64,000 nt of DNA, taken from contig CM061919.1 in assembly GCA_031002005.1 (NCBI GenBank), forward strand, positions 10,797,687 through 10,861,686, given 5' to 3'. The notes beneath the pieces were generated by a model, which saw only the letters and a program-made list of their open reading frames with translations, was not told the DNA's origin and did no database searches. The DNA is from Vandiemenella viatica. Lineage: Eukaryota; Arthropoda; Insecta; Orthoptera; Morabidae. The translations under genes and the position numbers were made by a program. Below are positions 12,484 to 23,027 of this stretch, one piece after another. How positions within the stretch are numbered: the stretch's first letter is position 1; each line of letters begins with the position of its first letter.

Positions 12484-12638
12484 ATATAATAAAAACTGAA
12501 ACAGGAAAATCTGTAAATCACTGTAAAGATATAAAAATAAAAATAAATGGATCTGTGCATAGTAAAGTAGGGGAAGTTTGTGAAATATTTAACAAACATT
12601 TTACTTTAGCAGTAGAGAAATTAGACATAGAAAAGCAA
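12484..12638 (+). pseudogene. Older LINE, linker region, right half
   Basis: It encodes IIKTETGKSVNHCKDIKIKI and GEVCEIFNKHFTLAVEKLD, a typical pre-RT linker of Jockey/CR1/L2-group LINEs. It continues the frame interrupted at 11095. It ends where a Helitron-like 5' terminus starts at 12639, so this LINE was hit at least twice. Confidence 0.6.
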
Positions 12639-13062
12639 TCATAATATATTAATACGCTAAGCGAAAACTTATGTTAAATTTTTAAGAATATTTCGCTAAC
12701 GGAGAAGTGTGAGATTTGGCATAGTTAAAGATTATATGGAGAAGAAGTGAAGGAAGCTAAAATCTATATATAATATGCGTTATAAATACATTAAATTAAG
12801 TAAAATAAAACGCTTGTCGCCTACGTAGTTCACTCAGATGGCTGGTAGATGGCGCAGCTAGCGGCCTTACTTTGTCTTCTTTGGTGAAACAAAACAGTCG
12901 AAATTAATCTCTGAACTCATATAGAAGCAAGAAGCAACATTTCGAGGGCTGGTAGATAGCGGCCAGAATATTGGGCGAACGGAGGAACTTAAAGAAATAC
13001 AGAAAACTAAAATTATATATAATATATTTTACAAACCTTGGAATCGATATAAGCAGTCAGAG
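12639..13062 (+). mobile_element. Helitron-like element, 5' end, copy 1
   Basis: It begins TCATAATATATTAATACGCT directly after an A, as Helitron 5' ends do (A|TC). The next 400 bp match 61877-62510, including TAGATGGCGCAGCTAGC and GAAGTGTGAGATTTGGCATA. The region 16998-17085 matches 63905-63990 in the same order, so this copy may extend that far with later insertions between. No 3' CTAG terminus was identified. Calling it a Helitron rests on the 5' end alone. Confidence 0.45.
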
Positions 13063-13150
13063 ATAATCGATTGCTTCAGTTGTAAACATGGAGGTAGGAA
13101 TAGATGGGAGACCAGGTGTCGCTTAAACTGTGAAGCAGGCTGTCTTCGGA

Positions 13151-13162
13151 GCCGCCATCTTC
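13151..13162 (+). promoter_or_regulatory. YY1/Pho-like GCCGCCATCTTC site
   Basis: GCCGCCATCTTC lies 77 bp upstream of the THAP start codon. Its complement carries AAGATGGCGGC, the YY1-type core often found just downstream of transcription start sites in animal promoters and transposon 5' UTRs. The position fits a 5' UTR or core promoter for the THAP reading frame. Binding is not demonstrated. Confidence 0.4.
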
Positions 13163-13238
13163 GTGAGTTCAAAACATTGGTTTTCATTAGCTTCCTGCTA
13201 TGAACATTTCATGTTCGGATATTTCAAGGTGTTTTATA

Positions 13239-14679
13239 ATGCCAGGTTGTGTTGCCTATGGTTGCACAAACAGAACAAGTAAAAAACAACCTAGAATAAC
13301 ATTCCATATGTAAGTCACGTTGAAATTATTTTTCTTGAAGTATTTGTAGTGCGGCGTCTGCAAGACATAATAGATGTCATTATAGATTTACAGTCCTGTT
13401 AAAAAGTTTATTCACAGCTCTCAAAAGGACGACGGTGTTATCAAATATTTGCTGATGCAGAGAACCATTTTATCTTACTATTTTTCACGTGTGGATCAAG
13501 TTTACATCGCGATGAAACGAATACATTATTCTATGTGCTTTAGTCCAGTTGTACCTAATTTAAGTTGAAAATTGTTTGATGAAATTAATTGTGATAATTT
13601 GTGATATGCGATCTAGTAATCATTATGAAGTTCATTTGGTTGTTATCTGAAATGTAATTCGCAATACGTTTAAAGTGTTTGGTTACATTTGCGTCGTTTA
13701 ACTCTTTAGCGGCAACATTAAGTCAAATTGTGATTAGGTTGAAATGCAGCCTATTGCAGAATATTCTTTTTATAGCATAAGGAACAAATTATTTATTTGT
13801 TATTAGTAATTTATTGAGCACGTTGTTAGTGACACAAGCTTGCGACTTTTGATATATGGTAGCAAGATAATTGAACTGGCCAGTTCTATCATTACAGTGA
13901 TTATGAATTATTATGTAACTTAACGAAACTAATTGAAAATAAAGATCAAAATTTTTTGATATCTCGCCTAGTTCTTTTTTCTTTTAGTCCAGGCTGCATT
14001 TCGATCTAACTACCTCACTTTTGAGACATTATATCTCTGGAACTAAGCGAAATATCAATATATATTTTCGATTTGTCTCATCGAGTTCCTTAAGAATTCA
14101 TCATCAGATTGTGGCATCACGGTAATGATAGAATCCCCTTGCACTAATGCTGCTGGCGAATTTAAATAGGTATCCACTACCATTGCAATATCTTCTGAGT
14201 AAGCCATGAATTCTTTTGAAGGTTTCACTTGTTTTAAAGTCCTTACCATTCTGCTAGGCTATTTTTAAAATTTCATATAAGACTTGCTTCTGTTTTTAAA
14301 TAGGTCTAGACCTAATTTTCTTAATTTTGTAATCTTTCCCATCAAAGATTGAAATTACTGAAATGGAATGTTTAAATATAATCTATTTGAACATAAACCA
14401 AAATTTAAGGACTTTAGGAACAAACAGTTTTGTTACTTAATCATATTAAAAAGAACTACTGCTGTGTAGCCAATATATAGAATATTTTTTCTTTGATACA
14501 GGTTTCCAAAGAATGAAGATCTACGATCAAAATGGATCAAAGCTGGCAGGAGGCAAAATTGGATGCCAACTAATTTCAGTTTTCTATGTTCAGCTCATTT
14601 TTCAGAAGATCAAATGGTTAGAACATCACTGTCATCAACAAGACTGAGAGAAAATGCAGTACCAAATGTTTTTTTCTGA
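13239..14679 (+). CDS. THAP-type zinc finger protein, 82 aa, two exons
   Basis: Exon 1 (13239-13309) starts MPGCVAYGCTNRTSKKQPRI and ends two bases into a codon at donor GTAAGT. Exon 2 (14502-14679) follows acceptor TTTGATACAG and restores the frame as FHMFPKNEDLRSKWIKAG. It then carries FLCSAHFSEDQ and AVPNVFF before TGA. All THAP landmarks are present: the C-x4-C pair, the late C-x2-H, the invariant P and W/F core, and the terminal AVP box. THAP domains are C2CH fingers that bind DNA and occur in transcription factors and P-element-like transposases. The protein stops exactly at the end of the domain. A transposase-like C-terminus lies just downstream (14720-14970). It may be an internally deleted transposon, a domesticated single-domain gene, or the first exons of a longer transcript spliced before the stop. 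Confidence 0.7.
14055..14249 (-). other. Unidentified open frame inside the THAP intron
   Basis: Sixty-four codons on the minus strand read MVRTLKQVKPSKEFMAYSED and end MRQIENIY. The composition is protein-like, with acidic and hydrophobic residues and no low complexity, but I recognise no family. It lies antisense within the THAP intron. It could be a transposon fragment or chance. Confidence 0.2.
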
Positions 14680-14719
14680 AAAAGTGTTCCGTAGAAGTGT
14701 TCGCACTAATATCTGTTAA

Positions 14720-14970
14720 TTTTTTAAAAACGAAGTAAATAATTTTAAAAGAGAAGCCATAGTTTTACTGAGTGAAAATATATTCAGTCAGCTCAATGAG
14801 CACTCCCTAGACCAAGGTGTATTACACAACCACACAGCCCTGCTTATAAGGGCAGTTATAAGAAATTATTTATCACTTAGGTTTAACTACTGGGGCAAGA
14901 ACTATGTGAAGAGAGGAGATTCCATTAGGAATAAATATAGAAGATTGATTTTGTTTAAAAGTCAATAAAT
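14720..14970 (+). pseudogene. C-terminal fragment of a THAP-associated transposase
   Basis: The frame encodes EAIVLLSENIFSQLNEHSLD, then LLIRAVIRNYLSLRFNYWGK and IRNKYRRLILFKSQ before a stop. The pattern of a helix, then YL-x-R-F-x-Y-x-GK, then IR-x-K-x-x-x-LILF is one I associate with C-termini of insect THAP-domain transposases. A stop upstream (about 14718) separates it from the THAP frame. The two pieces together look like the ends of one element that lost its catalytic middle. No flanking inverted repeats were found. Confidence 0.45.
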
Positions 14971-15029
14971 TCTTTCTTTAAGAATTTTATCAATTTTGAT
15001 TACTGAATGAGGAGCATTTTCTACATACA

Positions 15030-15290
15030 TTTTCAATAAACTGCCAGTCGTTTGTGAAAATGTAGGTGACATAATTAACGTACCATGTATGCTATGAGTG
15101 TACATCTTCTGGTAAATGTGTTATTTTGCTATGCAGTTGTTTAATGTACTATGTATGCTATATATCTTCTGGTGTGTGTATTTTTTTAATATGCAATTGT
15201 TTATCTGTAAATTGACAACTTTCGAAATCCCACAGAGCCAGTCTCTTATATTGGGATCAATGGAAATTGAATGTATTGTATTTGAACCTC
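15030..15290 (+). mobile_element. LINE family A, copy 2 (3' UTR only)
   Basis: It matches the 3' UTR of the copies at 11096-12483 and 29900-31420: AATAAACTGCCAGT, two ~65-bp units with GTGTACATCTTCTGGT, then CAGAGCCAGTCTCTTATATT and GAATGTATTGTATT at the end. It is a 5'-truncated, dead-on-arrival insertion. Confidence 0.75.
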
Positions 15291-15639
15291 TTTCAAAATA
15301 AATACAAATCATTTTTGGTTAATATTTGAAATGCACACTTATTGATGTAGTTGAGATCTTTGAATTATTGCAAATATAAGAGGTAATTGTGCTCTTTTAT
15401 GATGAGTTCTAAAGAATTAAACCTACAGAAATTGACTATTCGTGTTTTTAAAAATAATTTTAAGTTGAAGTGGAAGTGGAACACATGATCTAGTCACAAT
15501 TCCGCTAGTAATCTAATTACCCTCTAATTATTTTTTTAATTATCTTATATACTTTGAGAGTTTAATGCTCCTGCATATACTTCTGTAATTGAAGAATTGT
15601 AATTTTAAATTATTGTATCATTTTTGGGATACTATTCAT

Positions 15640-16170
15640 CACTTGCTAATTTATTCAAATCACTGACACCTACACCCACTACCTTATGTTTGAAATAGAA
15701 TGCCAGCTTGTGGATATCATTGTCATTTCCCTTCCATAGACTACTACTAATTATTCCACCAATATCTTTTCACCCTCCACCACCAATATATGCCTTGAAC
15801 ACTCCCAGCATGCTCTTCCCCTCCTTAGGCCCCTTCCTCCCAATACAGTGCTTTTATCATATCGGATCTTGACTCCTGCAATAATTTGCACTAACAAATT
15901 CAGCTGCTCTTTGCATGCCCTCCAAATTCTGTGTTTGATACCTAGAATGTGGATCCCAAACTACACCACCATATTCAAGCAATGGTCTGACTAGAGTTTC
16001 ATAATCCAATTCCGCAACTTATCTGTAATATCCTCTTATCACCCTTTTGTAAAATTTTCCTACCATATTCCCAATGTGCTTTTCCCAGTTGTGATTGTTT
16101 TAAAATTTTAGGTCAAGATATTAACATTCAAGCCTTCAACAATCAACCCTTTTCTTGGATCTAGGCCATT
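15640..16170 (-). pseudogene. LINE family B, diverged copy
   Basis: The plus-strand text (TGCCAGCTTGTGGAT, CAAGCAATGGTCTGACTAG, ATGTGGATCCCAAACTACAC) is an old homologue of the antisense sequence of family B at 25673-26403 and 27726-28600. On the minus strand it corresponds to the VRPLLEYG...WDP and LERVQ...R regions. Stops are frequent and there is no tail. It is the oldest family B copy in the window besides 100-345. Confidence 0.6.
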
Positions 16171-16997
16171 AGAAGTGAGAAAATAACGGGGGGAATGAAT
16201 TCGCACCAAGTAAGTTCCCATAAGAAGATACTTTTAGAATTAAATGTCTAGAACGTGAACATTTTTTGTCTGTCCTTAAGAGTACTAGGGATTTATTCAA
16301 TGATTTCAAAATAGCTGTAGGCAGAAAAAAGAAGTTTTATTTCTGCATACAAAATTCCTATCAAAAATTATTTGGCAGTTGTTTTTCTTAAATTCTAATG
16401 TTTGTAGGTTATATCAATTAGGGTATTTATAAATGTGACCCCTTAAGACTTCATTTTTAGTAATGCGATGATTAAAAACGAAGAAATTCTTCCGTTCCGT
16501 ATACATTCCTTGTGTTTCTTGACCCTACCAATATGACGACCTCCCCACTCCACCGCTCACCTCTCGGCGTCAAGTCGTTGTATGGAGAAGGTCCCTTACG
16601 TGGTCTCCTCTCATTTCTTTGCTCCATGGTTGTAAACAAATGCGCAGATTGTCTCTGGTTTGTGGCATGGGCTGCGCAGAACGAATTTCCCGTAAACTTT
16701 TTACTCTTGGTCCAAGCCGAATTTCAACCTAACCATGATCACTATGACAAAACGAACCTATTTAGGTTGATATGATCCCTGTACCGATAATTTTTGTGTC
16801 ATTTTTACAGTGCTGCTAACATTTCGCGGTTGCGGAGCATCTCATATTTTGGCATTTTTTATTTAATTCCTGGCGACTTTTCCGGAAAAAGAGAGTGCTA
16901 AACGTGAAGAGGACACTATAAGGAAACAGTTAATCCAAATTTCAACAGGTCAGTGACAGTTTTTCACTGGTGGAGAATGTCCCACCCCACCCAAAAA
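16171..16997. other. No recognisable feature
   Basis: AT-rich DNA with a short GC-richer part at 16505-16760. There an 87-codon open frame (16512-16775) has no recognised domain. No repeats or ends were identified. Confidence 0.35.
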
Positions 16998-17085
16998 TAT
17001 AATAAGCATAGTTAATACATGTTACAAATAGATTATTAAAATAAAAAATTAATTTGCGAACGTGTGTGTGCGCGTGAAATAGGTT
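16998..17085 (+). repeat. Dispersed repeat shared with 63905-63990
   Basis: AAATATAATAAGCATAGTTA and AAAAATTAATTTGCGAAC, followed by a GT-rich tract, are nearly identical to 63905-63990. Because the 12639-13062 block also recurs at 61877-62510, both blocks probably belong to one longer element. Confidence 0.7.
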
Positions 17086-17729
17086 CGGAGCCAACGTTCT
17101 TACGTGAATTCCCCACATTGAGACACTCTGTGGTCTTTGGTAAAACGAAAGACTCGGATAAATTAGAGATTAATGTTTAAAGTTATGAAAGGAATACTTC
17201 GAAAAGGAATGTAGCGATTCTGCCAGATACTATATGGTGATTTGATTATTTAAAATGTTAAACTTTGGTTAAGTGTTTTTTTATTATTATTATTTCAGTA
17301 ATTTCATTAGAGAGAGAGACAAGAAATAAGGAATACTTATTTGCATGAAATTCAAAATGATAATAGACCAAATTTAAATAGCGAACACACAAAATGACGA
17401 AATTATTTTGATAGATATATTTAAATGCGCATGTTTCATAAAGCTAAAGCAGTTTTCCGGCCTTAAATGTATATTTTGAATTCAAATGAACCATCGATAA
17501 ATACATCATTTGCTATGGTTAGATTAGAATCTGAAATTTAGCATACAGTCATGCGTGGAGTGTATCGTTTTAATTTTATAGGTAATGCAGAGAATTACTA
17601 GATTATTACTCTTTCATGAAAGAAACTAAACAACTTAATGAATTACGGTCGAATTTCGATCGCTGGGCGATCACTAGTACCCATTTAATGCGCTAAGATT
17701 TCTTCAAATTGCTTTCCAAAATAGGTTTT
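17086..17729. other. No recognisable feature
   Basis: AT-rich with no domain, no ORF above background and no clear repeat. Confidence 0.35.
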
Positions 17730-18008
17730 TGGATATTCAATTGCCACCAGTAACAATCTCAGAAATAAATAAACTCATGAAACAATTGAAACCTATCACA
17801 ATAGCTCAAGTAAATTACTGAAAAGATGTTCAGTAATCATGTACTTGCTCACATTTGTAATGAATCTTTAATGCAAGATTAAAATATGCAATTGTGAAAC
17901 CATAATTTAAAAAAGGAGAAGCATCATTTGTAGATAACTGTCGTCCCATTTCATTACTTTAAATATTATCAAAGATTTTTGAAAAAGTCATGTCTCTGTA
18001 TTTAATAA
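17730..18008 (+). pseudogene. LINE (family A-like), left half, split by a nest
   Basis: It encodes, with frame changes, LPPVTISEINKLMKQLKP, CNESLMQ and then FVDNCRPISL and KSCLC-like remnants of SKIFEKVM. These are the first RT motifs, up to N-x-RPIS, of Jockey/CR1/L2-group elements. Sequence stops at 18008 where a Helitron 3' end begins. It resumes as YNILTNSQFGFQKGSSTE at 26404, the next RT block. The interruption is 8.4 kb. Confidence 0.7.
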
Positions 18009-18188
18009 CTAGCTGAGGACAACCCGCTTCGCTTGGTATGTTTTTATTTTTGGTACATCTGTTTAGTTGTTTTATATTTAAAATATAAAATGGATTTAAA
18101 GATATTTGTTTCTTGTTTTATTTTTACTAATCTTCTACATAAATATCATACTCATTAAGTATACAAAAATCCTAGATACTTAATAATG

Positions 18189-20440
18189 TTATAGAAATAA
18201 ATTTTTATAAACTATATTTGGTGTTTTGTTGTGTGGAGCATAAACAAATAGATTTTCTGCTTGTCCGACACGTGAAAAAGCAACATAAAGCTGACCGTGT
18301 GAGAAACAGGATTCTTTCAAATTAACTCAGCAATAGTGGAAAGTTTGACCCTGAGCCTTATTTATAGTCAAACTATAAGCTAATCTCACTGGAAATTGTA
18401 ACCGTTTGAAACAAAATGACAAATCGTTTGAAATTAGTGGGATTCTTGGTATGAAAACAGATTTTCCTTTTTCTTTTCCGGTTAGGATTACCGCCTCAGT
18501 GATGTTGTTTAGCAGCTGTTTCACGCTTAATCTTGTACCATTACATAATTTAGGCGAATCAAGATTTCGTAATAGTATAACTGGTGATCCAATTTTTAGC
18601 TTCAATATATGGAAAGGCATACCGGGCGGACTTAATGAATTTAAGAATTCAGTCGGATAGTTCACACTTTCATCTTGATCCATAATGGTGTCTGTTGATT
18701 TATATATTTTTTCTTCCCCCGGTATGATATTTTGTATCTGCTCATTTATTCGTTGCACTACATCATTCTTTGTAGCTAAAATCGTTCGCTCACATAACCA
18801 TTCTTTATTCAAGTAGTTTTTTTCTATAAATGGATACACTTTTTCGATAAGTTTTTCATTCGTGTCTACCACCTTACATAATTCTGCTGTTGAAATAAGT
18901 CTCACAGAGTCCGGATCCAGTGGATAGGTACCATTTCCAATTTTCTAAAGATTTTCAGCAAATGATTGTGCTCTCGGATCTCCTGTAATTTTTGCACGCA
19001 TATTTTCTCTTAGAGATAACTTCTCAACGCGATCCCAAAACATTAATCGCTTTAAACATGCGTTTATTTCGTCAGCCGATGTTGATTTTGGAATTACCGG
19101 CAATGTCTGTCGAAAATCTCCTGATAATAGCAATAAAATTCCTCCCATTAGACTTGTGTTTCCGAAGATCCTGTAATGTTTTATCTAGTGCTTCGATTGA
19201 CTTTCTGTGGGCCATTGTACATTCATCCCATATTATAATTTTGCAGCGCAATAAAATCTGACCACGTACAGAAGATCGGGTTATATTACAGACAGGATTC
19301 TCTTGCTCTGCTACATTTAACGGTAATTTTAACGCAGAATGTGCCGTTTTCCCGCCTTCCATTAACGTTGCAGCGATTCCAGATGATGCCAATGCTAATG
19401 CGATTTGCTTTTTCAGTCTAATTTTAGCTAAGATCAAATTAATAAGAAACGTTTTACCAGTTCCTCCTGGTGCATCTAAAAAGATTATTCCTCCTTCATC
19501 TGTTTCAGTACGATTAATGATTCTGTCGTAAATAATGTGTTTTGTTTGGGTTAATTTTGGTTCATTATCTTTGATGTAACGATCCAATTCTCTTATATTA
19601 TAACTGAGCTCTTTCGTCAATTGTGAACTAACTACGTCTAACTCTCTTCTTACGGGAGACTGTAATCCAAGTTGAATTAAAGTTTGATTGCTCATCGCTA
19701 AACATCGATTCTCTAACATTATCAGTGATTCATTGTAAATATGTTCATTGAAAGTAACATCAAAATCCGGATTGTCTCTCCTCACTCTGTTTAAAATGTC
19801 GTCACTCATGCTATCGCGATATTTCATCCATAGTATATTAGTGTTTGAGGGATTACACGCTGTTAGAATTATTACAAAAAGCTCTCGTACTTGATCCGTT
19901 CTTGCTATTTGTGCGGCCTCTCTCATTGCTTGTTCCCAATGATTGTCACTTTCTAATAGACCGCGACGCTGTTATGCCTCCCGGTACGTTTCGCAAATGT
20001 AACCGTCTACTGCTCGAATATATTCAAATGATGTTGGTCCACGTATTTCGTGAAGTAGTAGACGTAAGTAAAAACATTCAGCGTTTTTTGGATGAACCGT
20101 GTATACTCGACCAATAGCATTACCTTTGAATATTCCTTCAAATCCTTGTACAGGAATTCCTCTCTTCGTCGTTTGAATATTTTTCTTGACGCGTCCCATA
20201 TGTAATAATTGGGAACTTCTGCATAGAAATGTGTTGTTGAAAATGGGTCATTTTGGCACAATTCAAAAAATGCAGTCAGGGTCGTATTGGCGGGATGGTT
20301 TGCAACTCTTTGTGCGGATTGACTTGTAAAATACACTCGTTGTCCATTCTCAAGATGGACTGCTGGATCTCTGTCATGAATCGGAAAACCTAATATACGT
20401 CAAACGGCCTCATACTATTGATATATCGTCCCATTTGATA
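18189..20440 (-). pseudogene. Helitron Rep C-terminus and Pif1-like helicase
   Basis: The minus-strand pieces run in order. First is GFPIHDRDPAVHLENGQRVY after a W-to-stop change near 20420. Next is NAIGRVYTVHPKNAECFYLR with RGPTSFE. The helicase follows: Walker A IIFLDAPGGTGKTF, Walker B IIIWDECTMAHR, motif III LLSGDFRQTLPVIP, LRENMRA, motif V-like AYSLTINKAQGQTF and motif VI GQLYVAFSRV. It ends at a stop at 18191-18189. Helitron RepHel proteins nick, unwind and replicate the element; this SF1B 5'-3' helicase would supply unwinding. At least four frameshifts or stops break it. All helicase motifs are still readable, so decay is moderate. Confidence 0.88.
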
Positions 20441-21634
20441 TCGCAAAATTTCATCATTTTTGTTTTCATTTGTTACTCCAAAGACAGCCATATCACTTCC
20501 TTGGTTAATATATTTACACACATATTTAATTGACTTGACAGAATTGCAATATTCTACGTTGATATGAGCTTGAAACATCCTCGATAATAATGGATTGTAT
20601 GGCCTCCTTCCGCGCACTGCATGCACAGGTGTTTGCGATAGCTGCACGTCGCCTTGCAACCCTGATAGAAGGTTACTAATTCTATGACTATTCTGTTTAT
20701 TTATTTCATTCTTCAGTGCACCTGGTTCTGTTTCTCTGGTTAATCGTTGGCTTATTCCATCTACTTCATTTACATTTTCACGTCGTTCTTCTGCCTGAAT
20801 ACCTCTGTTCCGTCGATGATTTTCTCGCCGCAGTGTTAGACGTGCTTCTCTTTCCAGCTCAGTTTCACTTCCCCTCACAATCTTTCGCATTTGCAATGCG
20901 ATTCGAAATCTCGAATATCGCCTCCTTCCGCGCACAGCATGCACAGGTGCATGCGATAGCTGCACATCGCCTTGCACCCCTGATGGAAGGTTACTAATTC
21001 TATGACTATCCTGTTTATTTATTTCATTCGTCAGTGCACCTGGTTCTGTTTCTCTGGTTAATCGTTGGCTAATTTCATCTACTTCATTTACATTTTCACG
21101 TCGTTCTTCTGCCTGAATACCTCTGTTCCATCGATGATTTTCTCGCCGCATTGTTAGACGTGCTTCTCTTTCCTCCTCAGTTTCACTTCCCCTCACAATC
21201 TTTCGCCTTTGCAATGCGATTCGAGATCTCGAATATCGCCTCCTTCCGCGCACAGCATGCACAGTTGTTTGCGATAGCTGCACATCGCCTTGCACCCCTG
21301 ATTGAAGGTTACTAATTCTATGACTATTCTGTTTATTTATTTCATTCGTCAGTGCACCTGGTTCTGTTTCTCTGGTTAATCGTTGGCTAATTCCATCTAC
21401 TTCAATTACATTTTCACGTCGTTCTTCTGCCTGAATACCTCTGTTCCATCGATGATTTTCTCGCCGCAGTGTTAGACGTGCTTCTCTTTCCTCCTCAGTT
21501 TCACTTCCCCTCACAATCTTTCGCCTTTGCAATGCGATTCGAGATCTCGAATATCGCCTCCTTTCGCGCACAGCATGCACAGGTGTTTGCGATAGATGCA
21601 CATCGCCTTGCACCCTTGATGGAAGATTACTCAT
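20390..21634 (-). CDS. Helitron N-terminal ORF, repeat-expanded, with Rep tyrosine motif
   Basis: This is a 414-codon frame. Residues about 1-345 are copies of a 106-residue unit (RKIVRGSETEEEREARLTLR, then RLTRETEPGALTNEINKQ), resembling the Arg/Glu-rich N-terminus of insect Helitron proteins. It then joins in frame to PYNPLLSRMFQAHINVEYCN and VKSIKYVCKYINQGSD. The latter holds the Y-x3-Y pair of Helitron Rep motif 3. The intervening Rep part with the HUH motif (H-x-H) is absent. Normally that lies between the N-terminal region and PYNPLLSR. The frame ends at 20390, just past the QMGRYI block. An in-frame stop lies one unit upstream of the ATG (near 21808), so the true start is lost. Confidence 0.75.
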   Translation of the reverse strand: MSNLPSRVQGDVHLSQTPVHAVRERRRYSRSRIALQRRKIVRGSETEEEREARLTLRRENHRWNRGIQAEERRENVIEVDGISQRLTRETEPGALTNEINKQNSHRISNLQSGVQGDVQLSQTTVHAVRGRRRYSRSRIALQRRKIVRGSETEEEREARLTMRRENHRWNRGIQAEERRENVNEVDEISQRLTRETEPGALTNEINKQDSHRISNLPSGVQGDVQLSHAPVHAVRGRRRYSRFRIALQMRKIVRGSETELEREARLTLRRENHRRNRGIQAEERRENVNEVDGISQRLTRETEPGALKNEINKQNSHRISNLLSGLQGDVQLSQTPVHAVRGRRPYNPLLSRMFQAHINVEYCNSVKSIKYVCKYINQGSDMAVFGVTNENKNDEILRYQMGRYINSMRPFDVY

Positions 21635-21880
21635 TTTATGACTATCCTGTTTATTTATTTCATTCGTCAGTGCACCTGGTTCTGTTTCTCTGGTTAATCG
21701 TTGGCTAATTCCATCTACTTCAATTACATTTTCACGTCGTTCTTCTGCCTGAATACCTCTGTTCCATCGATGATTTTCTCGCCGCAGTGTTAGACGTGCT
21801 TCTCTTTACTGCTCAGTTTCACTTTCCCTAACAATCTTTCGCCTTTGCGATACTATTCGAGAATGCAGATATTCTCTTTT
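20590..21880 (-). repeat. 318-bp in-frame tandem repeat, about four units
   Basis: The marker CCTCCTT(C/T)CGCGCAC occurs at 20603, 20921, 21239 and 21557, exactly 318 bp (106 codons) apart. A fifth, diverged unit ends near 21880. Units differ by a few percent. The reading frame is kept through the array, which lies in the N-terminal part of the Helitron protein. Confidence 0.95.
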
Positions 21881-21889
21881 ACGTTTGGC

Positions 21890-22915
21890 ATTTTTATATT
21901 TTGAATTTTTACACTTTACTACTCAGTTTTTCTGTTACGCATACAATTAACCTCATATAATGTGGGAAATCGGCCACAACACTCACGTATTTTTCTTCCT
22001 CAGAATGGTTTCTGAACACCATGCACTTTTTTATTATTATATTTTTACTTTTAACACTTCACTATTTAATTTTTAAATTTTCTGTTATACATACACTTTT
22101 ATTTATTAAAGTCAAGAGATCCATGCTCGTCACGTTTCTTCTTATATAACTATGCATATGCTTGTATGTAGCAAAGGCAAAGATACGATCGGCATCGCAA
22201 AAATTCCTTTTCCACTTGGGCGTTTTTGTCTTTATATTTTCACTTATCACACTTCACTATTGATATTTTAATTTTTCTGTTGTATGTACACTGTTATATA
22301 TAAATGTCAACTGATATATATTTATTTTCCACACTTCACTATTCACTTCCCAACTTTTCTGTTATATGTACACTTTAATTTGAAAAAGTCAAAGATATGA
22401 TCAGAGATAACAAATATGCTCTTTAAACTTTTCATTTTTTTATCGTTGTATTTTAAATTTTCACGCTACACTATGCATTATTTAATTTTTCTTTTATATG
22501 CACATCATTATTTATAAAAGTCAACTAATATATTTTTTCGTTGCAGACGTCTTTATTCATTTTTTAAGTTTTCTGTTACACAAACACTTTTATTTATAAA
22601 AATTAAAGATACTATCCAAGATGGAATTCGAGATTCAAAATGGAATTTTTTCTTTATTTTTTTTTTTAAATTTCCATACGTCTTTTTTTAATTTTTCTGC
22701 TATACGGACACTCTTATTTATAAATTTCAACTTATGCATCGCACCACGCTTCCCCTTAAATAGTTATACGTAAACTTTTATTTATAAAAGCCAAAGATAC
22801 GAATCGAAATTGCAAATTTTCACTTTTACATATTGGCCTTTTTCATCTTAATATGTTGCGTTTTGATACTTAACCACTCTTTTTATAATTTTTCAGCCAC
22901 ACAAAAACCAGTGCT
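21890..22915. repeat. AT-rich degenerate repeat zone of the Helitron
   Basis: About eight loose copies of a block with CACTTCACTATT, TTTTCTGTTATAYRTACACT and TTTATTTATAAAAGTCAAAG occur at irregular spacing (80-190 bp), near 21908, 22051, 22248, 22331, 22461, 22545, 22660, 22755 and 22870. No coding is seen. It lies upstream of the Helitron ORF on its own strand, so it is leader or regulatory DNA of the element. Confidence 0.6.
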
Positions 22916-23027
22916 TTGAGCTAGAAACTTCAAAATAATACTTAAAATACATTCTTTGAATTAATAAACTGTTCTACGGCGAACAATGACAAATACAGAG
23001 CCACACACACTCGTCTAATTCTAAATA

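Noticed and set aside
16615..16635. Shared string TTTCTTTGCTCCATGGTTG with the LINE at about 27090
   Set aside because: The similarity does not extend to either side, so it is not evidence of homology.
20716..20997. Plus-strand frames (also 21469-21708) rich in hydrophobic residues
   Set aside because: Antisense shadows of the 318-bp Helitron repeats, which is why they recur at the repeat period.
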